The notes: generated from the sequence alone by a model not told the origin. A DNA stretch of 6,618 nt from an uncultured Collinsella sp. (GCA_902496845.1 CABVCJ010000090.1:1-6618), one strand, 5' to 3'. Shown: positions 1 to 6,367, numbered from the stretch's first letter. Numbers and translations: made by a program.

Positions 1-1752
1 GCCGATGCCGAGCCCGTCGATGTCCGTCCCGGCCGTAGCCGTCGCACCGCGGCAAAGCGCTCGACGAAGGCGAAGGTCAAGGCTGAGGCCAAGCCCGTCG
101 ACGACAAGTCCTCCGAGGCAACCGCCGATGCCGCTTCCGAGGCCGAGAACGTCGACCAGCCGGCAACTGAGAAGCCCAAGCGCACGCGCAAGAAGTCCGC
201 GAGGGCCAAGGGTGCCGAGCAGCAGGGCGACGCCGAACCCAGCAACCATGCCAACGCCGACGCCAAGGCAGAGGGCGAGGCTCCGTCCGGCACCGATGCA
301 ACCGCAGCCGCGGCTGCCGAAGGCACCGAGACCGAAGAGGGCGCCCGCCCCAACCGTCGTCAGCACAAGCGCAGCGACGAGCGCAACGACCGCAAGGACG
401 ATCGCAACAACGACCGCCGCAGCCGTCAGCGCGACCGCAAACAGCGCAACAAGGAGCGCAACGCCGCCCCCACCGAGCCCACGCTTTCGCGCGAGGAGCT
501 TGCGGCCATGAAGGTAGCCGAGCTGCGCGAGAAGGCAAAAGAGTTCGAGATCGAGACGACCGGCAAGAAGAAGGCCGAGCTTGTCGAGGAGATCTACACG
601 ACCGCCGCGAAGGCCGAGGGCTTCCGTGATATTAAGGGCATCCTGCAGATTCGCCCGGACAACTCCGGCATCATCCATGCCCACGGTTACATGAAGTCCA
701 ATGAAGACGCCTTCGTCCCCGCTTACCTCATCCGCTCCGCACGCCTGCGCACGGGTGATGTCATCGAGGGTTCGCTGCGCCCCTCGCGTGGCGGCGACAA
801 GCGAGCCGGCCTCGCCAAGATCACGACCGTTAACGGCATGGATCCCGAGCAGATCCGCAACCGCCCCAAGTTCGGCGACCTTACCCCGGTCTATCCCAAC
901 GAGCCGCTGCGCATGGAGCACGGCAAGGATTCCATCACCGGTCGCGCCATCGATATCGTGTCGCCGATCGGCAAGGGCCAGCGTGGCCTGATCGTGTCGC
1001 CGCCCAAGGCCGGCAAGACAACGATCCTTAAGAAGATCTGCCAGTCCATCTCGATCAACAACCCCGAGGTGCACCTCATTTGCCTGCTCGTCGACGAGCG
1101 CCCCGAAGAGGTCACCGATATGCAGCGCTCCATTAAGGGCGAGGTCGTGGCCTCGACCTTCGATATGCCCGCCGACAACCACACCCGCGTGGCCGAGCTC
1201 GTCATCGAACGCGCCAAGCGCATTGTGGAGATGGGCGGCGATGTCGTGGTGGTGCTCGACTCCATCACACGTCTTGCGCGCGCCTACAACCTGGCGGCAC
1301 CCGCCTCGGGCCGTATCCTTTCGGGCGGCGTCGATTCGGCAGCTCTCTATCCGCCCAAGCGTTTCCTGGGTGCAGCCCGCAATATCGAAAACGGCGGCTC
1401 GCTCACCATCCTCGCCTCCGCCCTTATCGACACCGGCTCCAAGATGGATGAGGTCATCTTTGAGGAGTTCAAGGGCACCGGCAACATGGAGCTCAAGCTC
1501 GACCGCGATCTTGCCGATCGCCGCATCTTCCCGGCCATCGACCCCGTTGCCTCCGGTACGCGCAACGAGGACCTGCTGGTCGACGAGCAGATGCGCCCGT
1601 TTGTCTTTGGCCTGCGTCGCATTCTCGCCGGTATGAACAACACCGAGCGCGCGGCGGCGTCGTTTATTAAGGGTCTTAAGGGCACCAACACCAACCAGGA
1701 GTTCCTGGTGCGTTCGGCCAAAAAGCACAGCGACTACGAGCAGACGTTTTAG
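1..1752 (+). CDS. rho: Transcription termination factor Rho, 5'-truncated by the window edge
   Basis: Rho is the hexameric RNA-dependent ATPase and helicase that loads on untranslated RNA and ends transcription in the cytoplasm. The frame is open from base 1 with no start in view, so 583 residues are seen and the true start lies upstream. Visible residues 1-160 are a low-complexity Ala/Glu/Lys segment that turns into an Arg/Asp/Asn-rich stretch (about 114-153), as in the disordered insertions of actinobacterial Rho. A Rho_N helical domain follows (about 162-205), then the cold-shock-like RNA-binding domain (about 211-285), then the RecA-like ATPase. Walker A is PPKAGKT (334-340) and Walker B is VVVVLD (415-420). 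DERPEE, the Q-loop GGVDSAALYPPKRF, the R-loop region ENGGSLT and SGTR are all present. The Met at base 508, inside Rho_N, would give about 414 residues, near E. coli length, but the homologous frame clearly continues upstream. Oddity: the RNP1-like motif is degenerate (see findings). Confidence 0.98.
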   Translation, partial: ADAEPVDVRPGRSRRTAAKRSTKAKVKAEAKPVDDKSSEATADAASEAENVDQPATEKPKRTRKKSARAKGAEQQGDAEPSNHANADAKAEGEAPSGTDATAAAAAEGTETEEGARPNRRQHKRSDERNDRKDDRNNDRRSRQRDRKQRNKERNAAPTEPTLSREELAAMKVAELREKAKEFEIETTGKKKAELVEEIYTTAAKAEGFRDIKGILQIRPDNSGIIHAHGYMKSNEDAFVPAYLIRSARLRTGDVIEGSLRPSRGGDKRAGLAKITTVNGMDPEQIRNRPKFGDLTPVYPNEPLRMEHGKDSITGRAIDIVSPIGKGQRGLIVSPPKAGKTTILKKICQSISINNPEVHLICLLVDERPEEVTDMQRSIKGEVVASTFDMPADNHTRVAELVIERAKRIVEMGGDVVVVLDSITRLARAYNLAAPASGRILSGGVDSAALYPPKRFLGAARNIENGGSLTILASALIDTGSKMDEVIFEEFKGTGNMELKLDRDLADRRIFPAIDPVASGTRNEDLLVDEQMRPFVFGLRRILAGMNNTERAAASFIKGLKGTNTNQEFLVRSAKKHSDYEQTF

Positions 1753-1793
1753 ACCAAAAGCCGCACGCTATATCGCCATAAGAACGGGCAATC

Positions 1794-1824
1794 GGGCCGG
1801 GGTTTATGCCCCGGCCCTTTCTTT
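1794..1824 (+). terminator. Intrinsic terminator downstream of rho
   Basis: A 9-bp perfect GC-only stem is formed by GGGCCGGGG (1794-1802) and CCCCGGCCC (1809-1817). The loop is TTTATG and the tail is TTTCTTT (1818-1824). It lies 41 bases after the rho stop codon and has the classic shape of a Rho-independent terminator on the plus strand. It separates rho from the next transcription unit. Confidence 0.93.
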
Positions 1825-1859
1825 ACGGCGCCACTCGGCAACATTTTTTGACCTTATGA

Positions 1860-1888
1860 CCGACAAGCAGCAGTTTTCGAGCCATAAT
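1860..1888 (+). promoter_or_regulatory. Possible second, upstream promoter of the same operon
   Basis: CCGACA (1860-1865, 4 of 6 matches to TTGACA but lacking the TT) is followed after 17 bases by CATAAT (1883-1888). The -10 is identical to that of the stronger site 42 bases downstream, and both are preceded by a TTTCG run. The -35 is poor, so this is a weak call. Confidence 0.3.
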
Positions 1889-1901
1889 CCGGCCTCATCG
1901 C

Positions 1902-1930
1902 TTGCAATCGGAGGGTCGGTTTCGCATAAT
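1902..1930 (+). promoter_or_regulatory. Putative sigma-70-type promoter for the 2068-3976 operon
   Basis: The -35-like TTGCAA (1902-1907) matches TTGACA at 4 of 6 positions. A 17-base spacer separates it from the -10-like CATAAT (1925-1930), which matches TATAAT at 5 of 6. The predicted start is near 1937. It is the best promoter between the rho terminator and the next gene. This is pattern matching only. Confidence 0.6.
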
Positions 1931-2067
1931 AACTTTTAAGCTTCGCGACGGAAAACGCAGATGAAACGAACCATATACCGTTGCTTTGGGACGCATGTCC
2001 CGCTTCATCTTCTCTCGCGCAGCCAACTAAATGATGCGATTTGGGTGCTGGAAGATGGGGAGAGCTC

Positions 2068-3519
2068 ATGGCTTCTTCTGATGCAACACAACGAGCAGTC
2101 CTTGCCGGACTTTCCTGCGGGATCGGCCTTGCCGCCCCCGTGGTGATGTATGCCGCGACGCTGCCGTTCTCGTCGGTCAACGAGACGGTTGTCGCGGGCG
2201 CGGTTCCCTTCGCCGTTGGTGCGGTGGCAGGCGTGGGAATCTACGCAGCCTCGCTGGGCATTTCCGAGTATCGTGCCGAGCACGATGGCCGCCTGTTTGA
2301 GCCCGATGCCGTGGGCGGCGCCGCTCAGTTTGGCCGGACCCACAACGAGTTCAAGACCGCCTCGATTCCCGCACAGCAGCAGGGGGCGGCGCCTCAGCCT
2401 GCGGCTCCGGCTGATCAGGCCAATGCCGCACAGCCTTCTTCCGCATTTCTCTCCGGCCTGACCGGTGCGTTCCAGCGCCGCCACGCCGACGATGGCGTTC
2501 CCACCATCGCGCGCGCGGCTAACGCCATGGATGAGGCCGAGGCCTGGTCTATGATCGACAGCATGCTCGATGACGATTCCCCGGTCAGCTGCGATCCCGT
2601 GCGTTCGCGCGATGTCTACCAGGTCGCAATCGATGAGCTCACCAACGGTGGAAAGACCGGTTCTTACAATCGCGATGACATTGCCGCTGCCGCACGCGCC
2701 GTCTCGGGCTCTCACGCCGCCCCTGCGGGTAGTACCGCGGCCTTCGTGGCGCTTGTGGCCAACGCCGCCAACAATGCCGCCTATAGCGGCGCGTCGTCGG
2801 CTGCGTACGCCTCTGCCGCGTCGGCTGCTTCGGCCGGCCAACAGAGCGCAGCTCAGGCGGCTCCTGTCGCCGACCCCTTTGCCGATGAGCCCCTGGCTGT
2901 CGACGAGGAGACCATTGCCGCTCGCCGAGCTGCCGAAAGCTCGCTTTGGGGCGCTTCGGCCCAAATGCAGGCCGCGGAGGCGGTGCCGTACAACGCCAAG
3001 CTCGCCAGCATGCCCATCATTTCCGATGCCAAGGGTGTGGATCTCTCCGATTTGGACGAGCCTGCCGCCATCACTGCTTCTATCGATACCCAAGATCGCG
3101 TGGATACCGATAGTCTCCCCGATGCCTCTCTCGAGGAAGATATCCCCATGGCCGATTATTCGGGCCACGAGGACATGTGGGCCGCCGCTATGGCGATCAT
3201 GGCCGAGGCTGCCGAGCCCGCCCCCGTGGCGGTGCCTGCGCCTGCAGCCTCACCTGTGTCGGCTGCTCCCGTCTATGTCGGCCGCCACAGTTCCGTGCTT
3301 CCCGAGGATACCGCGCGTATCTCGCGCGAGGGTATCGAGCGCGCCGAGGCTATCGCTGCCGGCGTTATGGAAAACCGTCGTCATGAGCGCGTCAATCAGA
3401 TTCTCGAGGAAGAAATCAACCGTCTGCAGTCTGCGGCCGTCAAGCGCACGGGTCGTGCCTATCTGAGCGTTATCGAGGGCGGTACCGCCAGCTTTACGCC
3501 GCTGCGCGCGGAGGCATAA
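2068..3519 (+). CDS. Hypothetical membrane-anchored Ala-rich protein
   Basis: I do not recognise a family for this 483-residue protein. The ATG at 2068 is chosen because GGGGAG (2057-2062) sits five bases before it; the TTG at 2041 lacks such a site. Two hydrophobic segments, about 10-32 and 41-65, flank a short polar loop (SSVNET) and form a likely membrane hairpin. Arg9 and EYR at 67-69 suggest that both ends face the cytoplasm. The rest is long, soluble and low in complexity: Gln/Ala/Pro-rich near 100-125, then an acidic patch (MLDDDSPV), Ala/Ser-rich repeats near 240-270, a second acidic section, and an Ala/Pro linker (PAPVAVPAPAAS). The final 65 or so residues look different: a charged, probably helical segment with EEEINRLQ, then AYLSVIEGGTASF. 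That tail is the likeliest conserved domain. The VanZ-like gene follows after 7 bases, so the two are probably co-transcribed. There are no catalytic motifs. A scaffold or envelope role would be speculation. Confidence 0.85.
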   Translation: MASSDATQRAVLAGLSCGIGLAAPVVMYAATLPFSSVNETVVAGAVPFAVGAVAGVGIYAASLGISEYRAEHDGRLFEPDAVGGAAQFGRTHNEFKTASIPAQQQGAAPQPAAPADQANAAQPSSAFLSGLTGAFQRRHADDGVPTIARAANAMDEAEAWSMIDSMLDDDSPVSCDPVRSRDVYQVAIDELTNGGKTGSYNRDDIAAAARAVSGSHAAPAGSTAAFVALVANAANNAAYSGASSAAYASAASAASAGQQSAAQAAPVADPFADEPLAVDEETIAARRAAESSLWGASAQMQAAEAVPYNAKLASMPIISDAKGVDLSDLDEPAAITASIDTQDRVDTDSLPDASLEEDIPMADYSGHEDMWAAAMAIMAEAAEPAPVAVPAPAASPVSAAPVYVGRHSSVLPEDTARISREGIERAEAIAAGVMENRRHERVNQILEEEINRLQSAAVKRTGRAYLSVIEGGTASFTPLRAEA

Positions 3520-3526
3520 TTGCCGC

Positions 3527-3976
3527 ATGGTTAAGGTCGATCGAAAATGGGCGCTTGCCGCCTGCGCCATGGTGCTCGTCATTTGGGGCAATTCGCTGGT
3601 TCCCGGTACGGGCTCTGGTTCGTTGAGCCTGTCGATTATGGAATCCATTCGCGGCTTTTTGCAGACCCTGGGGCTTCCATACGAGTGGGTGACCAACTTC
3701 GTCGTGCGCAAGTGCGCTCATTTTACCGAGTACATGGTGCTTGGCATCTTGGCGACGCACGCCTTTGACCTCGAAGGCCGGCGTACGTTTGATGTGTTGC
3801 TGCCCACGGCGGTGTTCTTGCTGCTTGTCCCCTCTATCGACGAGACGATCCAGCTATTTGTGCCCGGTCGCGCCGGCATGATTACCGATGTGATGATCGA
3901 CTGCTGCGGGGCGACGACAGGCGTCGTACTCCGATATCTCTTACGGTCGCTGATGTACACCAAAAAGGCCGCCTAG
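3527..3976 (+). CDS. VanZ-family membrane protein
   Basis: This is a 149-residue integral membrane protein of the VanZ-like family. VanZ itself gives low-level teicoplanin resistance by an unclear mechanism, and most chromosomal relatives are uncharacterised, so a resistance role should not be assumed. The family motifs are plain: RKCAHFTEY (61-69) followed by LGIL, then DE at 105-106 with Gln109, then FVPGRAG (111-117) and the Asp pair D121/D125 before a Gly-containing last helix. Hydrophobic segments lie near 8-20, 68-80, 88-103 and 121-140, which fits a four-pass protein of ordinary VanZ length. The ATG at 3527 is 7 bases after the upstream stop. GGAGG (3510-3514), inside the end of the upstream gene, is the only ribosome site, with a rather long 12-base spacing, so translational coupling is likely. 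The last three codons and the stop lie in a terminator arm. Confidence 0.94.
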   Translation: MVKVDRKWALAACAMVLVIWGNSLVPGTGSGSLSLSIMESIRGFLQTLGLPYEWVTNFVVRKCAHFTEYMVLGILATHAFDLEGRRTFDVLLPTAVFLLLVPSIDETIQLFVPGRAGMITDVMIDCCGATTGVVLRYLLRSLMYTKKAA

Positions 3977-4004
3977 GACGTTTTGCTTGGTCCTAGGCGG
4001 CCTT
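3965..4004. terminator. Bidirectional terminator between convergent vanZ-like and kinase genes
   Basis: A 15-bp perfect inverted repeat has arms at 3965-3979 and 3990-4004 with a 10-base loop. Read on the minus strand the hairpin is followed by a clean TTTTT (complement of 3962-3966, overlapping the arm end), 86 bases or so past the kinase stop, so it is a good kinase terminator. On the plus strand the tail (TTGTGCGTTT) is weaker. The left arm includes the last three codons and the TAG stop of the VanZ-like gene. Confidence 0.88.
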
Positions 4005-4090
4005 GTGCGTTTGAGGGCCTCTGCGGGGCATGACGGCGTTTTCCGGGCGTTTTGCGAGTTTGGCTACGCTGCGCCCCGCTGATGTGTCCT

Positions 4091-4981
4091 TTACTGGAGC
4101 GCCTGGGCGCCAAGGGCCAGACAACCCATGATGCCCTGCTTGCCCTCAAGGCTGTTATTGACAATGTAGGTTTCGATGTCGTTGACCTCGGGCGTGACGA
4201 TATAGCCGTTGAGCATCTCGGCGTACTTTTTGCGTGCGAGCGGCACGATGGGGGTGTGGTCGGCCACGCCGCCGCCGATGATGATCTTTTGCGGCGCGTA
4301 GCACAGCGTGTAGGTCATGAGCGCCTGTGCCAGGTAGCCTGCGAGCAGGTCCATGGCCTCCGGATCTTCGGCCATGTCTCCGGCGCTCTTGCCATTCCAG
4401 CGCTTTTTAACGCCGGGGCCGGCGATGAGGCCCTCGAGGCAGTTGTCGTGGAAGGGGCAGGCGCTATGCTCGCCGATGGTGTCGCGCGGGTCGCGTGTGA
4501 CCAGGATGTGGCCGGCCTCGGGATGCATCATGCCGTGCACGAGCTTGCCTCCCGAGAGCACGCCGGCGCCCACACCGGTGCCGATGGTCAGGTAGACCAC
4601 GTCGGTGAGGCCCTGGGCGCAACCAAAAGTGACCTCGCCCAGGCAGGCGACGTTTACGTCGGTATCGTAGCCACAGGGAATATTGAGCTCGTTTTGGATG
4701 GTGCCCAGCAGGTCGAAGTAGCGCCATGCCGTTTTGGGCGTCTCCAGGATCTTGCCGTATTGGGGCGAGGCGGGGTTGACCGCGGTGGGGCCAAAGGCGC
4801 CGATGCCCAGCGCGGCGATGCCCTTGTTGGCAAACCATGCGTTGACGGCCTCAACGGTCTCCTGCGGGGTCGTGGTCGCGATCTGCTCACGCTCCAGGAC
4901 CGTACCGTCTGCATAGCCCGTGGCGCAGACCATCTTGGTGCCGCCGGCCTCGAGCGCTCCGATAAGCTGCTGTTCTGCCAT
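4091..4981 (-). CDS. ROK-family sugar kinase, probably fructokinase
   Basis: This 296-residue cytoplasmic kinase uses ATP to phosphorylate a hexose. Its overall pattern is close to the Bacillus YdhR/GmuE and ScrK type fructokinases, so fructose is the most likely substrate; mannose or another hexose remains possible. The N-terminal phosphate-binding motif is GALEAGGTK (8-16). GIGAFGP (59-65) and TPKTAWR (81-87) are typical of this subgroup. The catalytic base is Asp108 in TDVN, followed by the ROK nucleotide motif IGTGVGAG (133-140). The zinc site is His158 in HPEAGH plus C175, H178 and C181 in the CPFHDNC form used by this subgroup rather than the usual CxCGxxGC. IIIGGGV (233-239) matches the C-terminal phosphate motif. 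The ATG has AGAGAGGA a few bases upstream on the minus strand. The gene stands alone, with terminators on both sides and its own promoter. Nothing is truncated. Confidence 0.94.
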   Translation of the reverse strand: MAEQQLIGALEAGGTKMVCATGYADGTVLEREQIATTTPQETVEAVNAWFANKGIAALGIGAFGPTAVNPASPQYGKILETPKTAWRYFDLLGTIQNELNIPCGYDTDVNVACLGEVTFGCAQGLTDVVYLTIGTGVGAGVLSGGKLVHGMMHPEAGHILVTRDPRDTIGEHSACPFHDNCLEGLIAGPGVKKRWNGKSAGDMAEDPEAMDLLAGYLAQALMTYTLCYAPQKIIIGGGVADHTPIVPLARKKYAEMLNGYIVTPEVNDIETYIVNNSLEGKQGIMGCLALGAQALQ

Positions 4982-5019
4982 AGTATTCCTCTCTCTGGGA
5001 CGAGTTGCTCCGTGACTAA

Positions 5020-5048
5020 AGTATAGAGCTCTAAACCATTTTAGAAAG
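5020..5048 (-). promoter_or_regulatory. Putative promoter of the ROK kinase gene
   Basis: On the minus strand TATACT (5 of 6 matches to TATAAT) lies at 5020-5025. With 16-18 base spacing the -35 falls on CTTTCT or TTTCTA (5042-5048), a poor match, which suggests a promoter that is weak or needs an activator. The predicted transcript start is near 5013, giving a leader of about 30 bases. The site lies just after the upstream gene's terminator. Confidence 0.55.
5030..5045. promoter_or_regulatory. Operator-like inverted repeat in the kinase promoter
   Basis: TCTAAA-CCAT-TTTAGA is a perfect 6-bp inverted repeat with a 4-base spacer. It sits between the -10 and the presumed -35 of the kinase promoter, where a bound repressor would block RNA polymerase. 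Next to it is the 10-bp palindrome TAGAGCTCTA (5024-5033). No regulator gene is present in the window, so which protein would bind is unknown. Confidence 0.4.
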
Positions 5049-5056
5049 CGCTATAA

Positions 5057-5097
5057 AAAGAAGCCTCGCAACGCGTCGGGCGGTGCGAGGCTTCTTT
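5057..5097 (-). terminator. Intrinsic terminator of the aminotransferase gene
   Basis: The arms AAAGAAGCCTCGCA (5057-5070) and TGCGAGGCTTCTTT (5084-5097) pair perfectly over 14 bp around a 13-base loop. On the minus strand the stem is followed by a run of five T (complement of 5055-5059, overlapping the arm end), 26 bases past the aminotransferase stop. The plus-strand tail is also T-rich but no plus-strand gene arrives here. It separates the aminotransferase from the kinase. Confidence 0.93.
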
Positions 5098-5122
5098 GGT
5101 TGCTTTAGTTGCCGGGCCGTCC

Positions 5123-6304
5123 TTACCCGCGCGGCTTGATTTTATCACGTAGCGATTTGAGGTTTTCCAGCGCCGCGTTGAGCGTCTCGTCTCGCTTGGC
5201 AAAGTGGAAACGGATCAGATGGTTGACGGGCTCGCGGAAGAAGCTCGAGCCGGGCACGGCGCCCACTCCCACCTTAGACGCGAGGTCTTCGCAGAATTCG
5301 AGGTCGCTGTCATAGCCAAACTCAGAGATATCCATCATGACGTAGTAGGCGCCCTGCGGCACGTTATGCTCAAGACCGATGCTATCGAGCCCCTGGCAGA
5401 ACAGATCGCGCTTGGCAGTATAGAGGTCGAGGACCTCATCGTAATAGCTGTCGTCGAAGTTGAGGGCGGTGACGACGGCTTCCTGCAGGGGAGCGGCGGC
5501 ACCCACGGTGAGGAAGTCGTGGACCTTTTTGATGCGCTCGGTGATCTGCGCCGGGGCAATGGTGTAGCCCAGACGCCAGCCGGTGATGGAGTACGTCTTG
5601 GACAGCGAGCTGCAGCTGATGGTGCGCTCGAACATGCCAGGCAGCGTGGCCATATAGACGTGCTCGTGGGGCGCGTAGACGATGTGCTCGTATACCTCGT
5701 CGGTGATGCAGTAGGCGTCGTACTTTTTGCAGAGGTCGGCGATAAAGGTGAGCTCCTCGCGCGTAAAGACCTTGCCGCAGGGGTTGGAAGGGTTGCACAG
5801 GACGATGGCCTTGGGGTCGTTGTCGCGGAAGGCTGCCTCGAGCGTCTCGCGGTCAAAGTCGAATGTGGGCGGGTTGAGCGGCACGTAGATGGGTTCAGCA
5901 CCCGAAAGGATCGTGTCGGCGCCGTAGTTCTCGTAGAACGGCGAGAAGATGACGACCTTGTCGCCGGGGTTCGTAACCGTCATCATGGCGGCCATCATGG
6001 CCTCGGTGGAGCCACAGGTGACCACGATGTTCTGGTTGGGGTCGACCGGCATGCCCATAAAGTGCTCCTGCTTGGCAGCGAGCGCCTCGCGCATGGCCTG
6101 GGAGCCCCAGGTGATGGAGTACTGGTGATAGAGCGGCTTGGGGTCGCTGGCGATGGCGCTCAGGCTGTTGAGCAGCTGCGCCGGGGGATCGAAGTCGGGG
6201 AAGCCCTGCGAGAGGTTGACGGCGTCGTACTTATTGGAGATGCGTGTCATGCGGCGGATGACTGAATCGGTGAATGTTGCCGTGCGATTGGAGAGTTCTT
6301 TCAT
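5123..6304 (-). CDS. PLP-dependent class I/II aminotransferase
   Basis: This 393-residue cytoplasmic aminotransferase moves an amino group to a 2-oxo acid using pyridoxal phosphate. The start at 6304 is chosen because AAAGGA lies six bases before its ATG; the in-frame ATG six codons upstream (6322) has only C-rich sequence before it. Key residues of fold type I are present: LSQGFPDFDPP (31-41), Tyr124 for ring stacking, Asn174 in NPSNP, Asp202 and Tyr205 in TDEVY, the Schiff-base Lys236 in SLSKTYS, Arg244 in GWR, and Arg365 in IRFHF, which binds the substrate carboxylate. The SQGFPDF motif and the SLSKTYSITGWRLGY segment resemble the kynurenine/glutamine transaminase and E. coli YbdL (methionine) group more than classical AspC. 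The real substrate cannot be told from sequence; aspartate, methionine or aromatic amino acids are all possible. It is a single-gene unit with its own terminator. Confidence 0.94.
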   Translation of the reverse strand: MKELSNRTATFTDSVIRRMTRISNKYDAVNLSQGFPDFDPPAQLLNSLSAIASDPKPLYHQYSITWGSQAMREALAAKQEHFMGMPVDPNQNIVVTCGSTEAMMAAMMTVTNPGDKVVIFSPFYENYGADTILSGAEPIYVPLNPPTFDFDRETLEAAFRDNDPKAIVLCNPSNPCGKVFTREELTFIADLCKKYDAYCITDEVYEHIVYAPHEHVYMATLPGMFERTISCSSLSKTYSITGWRLGYTIAPAQITERIKKVHDFLTVGAAAPLQEAVVTALNFDDSYYDEVLDLYTAKRDLFCQGLDSIGLEHNVPQGAYYVMMDISEFGYDSDLEFCEDLASKVGVGAVPGSSFFREPVNHLIRFHFAKRDETLNAALENLKSLRDKIKPRG

Positions 6305-6329
6305 GCTTGTCCTTTCGAACATCGGGGTG

Positions 6330-6367
6330 GGGCAAGTTTACTCCTATGGAACCGGTAGGATTTGCCC
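6330..6367 (-). promoter_or_regulatory. Nested inverted repeat in the aminotransferase leader
   Basis: Read on the minus strand, GGGCAA (6362-6367) pairs with TTGCCC (6330-6335). Inside it TCCTA (6356-6360) pairs with TAGGA (6342-6346) around a 9-base loop, CCGGTTCCA. The result is a two-part hairpin about 25 bases before the start codon and some 15 before the ribosome site. There is no T-run after it, so it is not a terminator. It may be a structured leader or a DNA operator. I do not match it to a known riboswitch. Confidence 0.35.

Larger units (their letters stand above)
1825..2067. other. Intergenic region between rho and the membrane-protein operon
   Basis: After the rho terminator this 243-base stretch is less GC-rich than the flanking genes. 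It holds two promoter-like sites (given separately) and no RNA gene that I recognise. A frame from the ATG at 1961 to 2146 (61 codons) overlaps the next gene by 79 bases in another frame. Its upstream GGA is a weak ribosome site and its sequence resembles no family I know, so I do not call it a gene. If the 1902-1930 promoter is used, the leader to the ATG at 2068 would be about 130 bases. Confidence 0.6.

Noticed and set aside
5..538. Pro/Arg/Ser-rich frames on both strands across the start of the window
   Set aside because: They are frame-shifted or antisense readings of the Rho N-terminal extension; frame 1 continues without stop into the conserved Rho domains.
1961..2146. 61-codon frame that could be a leader peptide before the membrane-protein gene
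   Set aside because: The ribosome site is weak, no regulatory codon run is visible, and it overlaps the next gene in another frame. It is possible but unsupported.
2005..3168. 387-codon open frame on the minus strand opposite the hypothetical membrane protein
   Set aside because: It is a shadow caused by high-GC codon use on the plus strand. Its product is a Gly/Arg-rich string without family motifs, and the plus-strand frame has a good ribosome site and membrane segments.
3527..3976. Glycopeptide resistance gene
   Set aside because: VanZ-like proteins are widespread in chromosomes without vanHAX genes. None of those partners is here, so I name only the family.
4052..5026. 324-codon plus-strand frame opposite the ROK kinase
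   Set aside because: It is a shadow of the kinase gene and would run through the kinase promoter; no ribosome site or family signature supports it.
5204..6265. 353-codon plus-strand frame opposite the aminotransferase
   Set aside because: The opposite strand encodes an aminotransferase with all catalytic residues. The plus-strand product is a Val/Gly/Asp-rich mirror with no recognisable domain.
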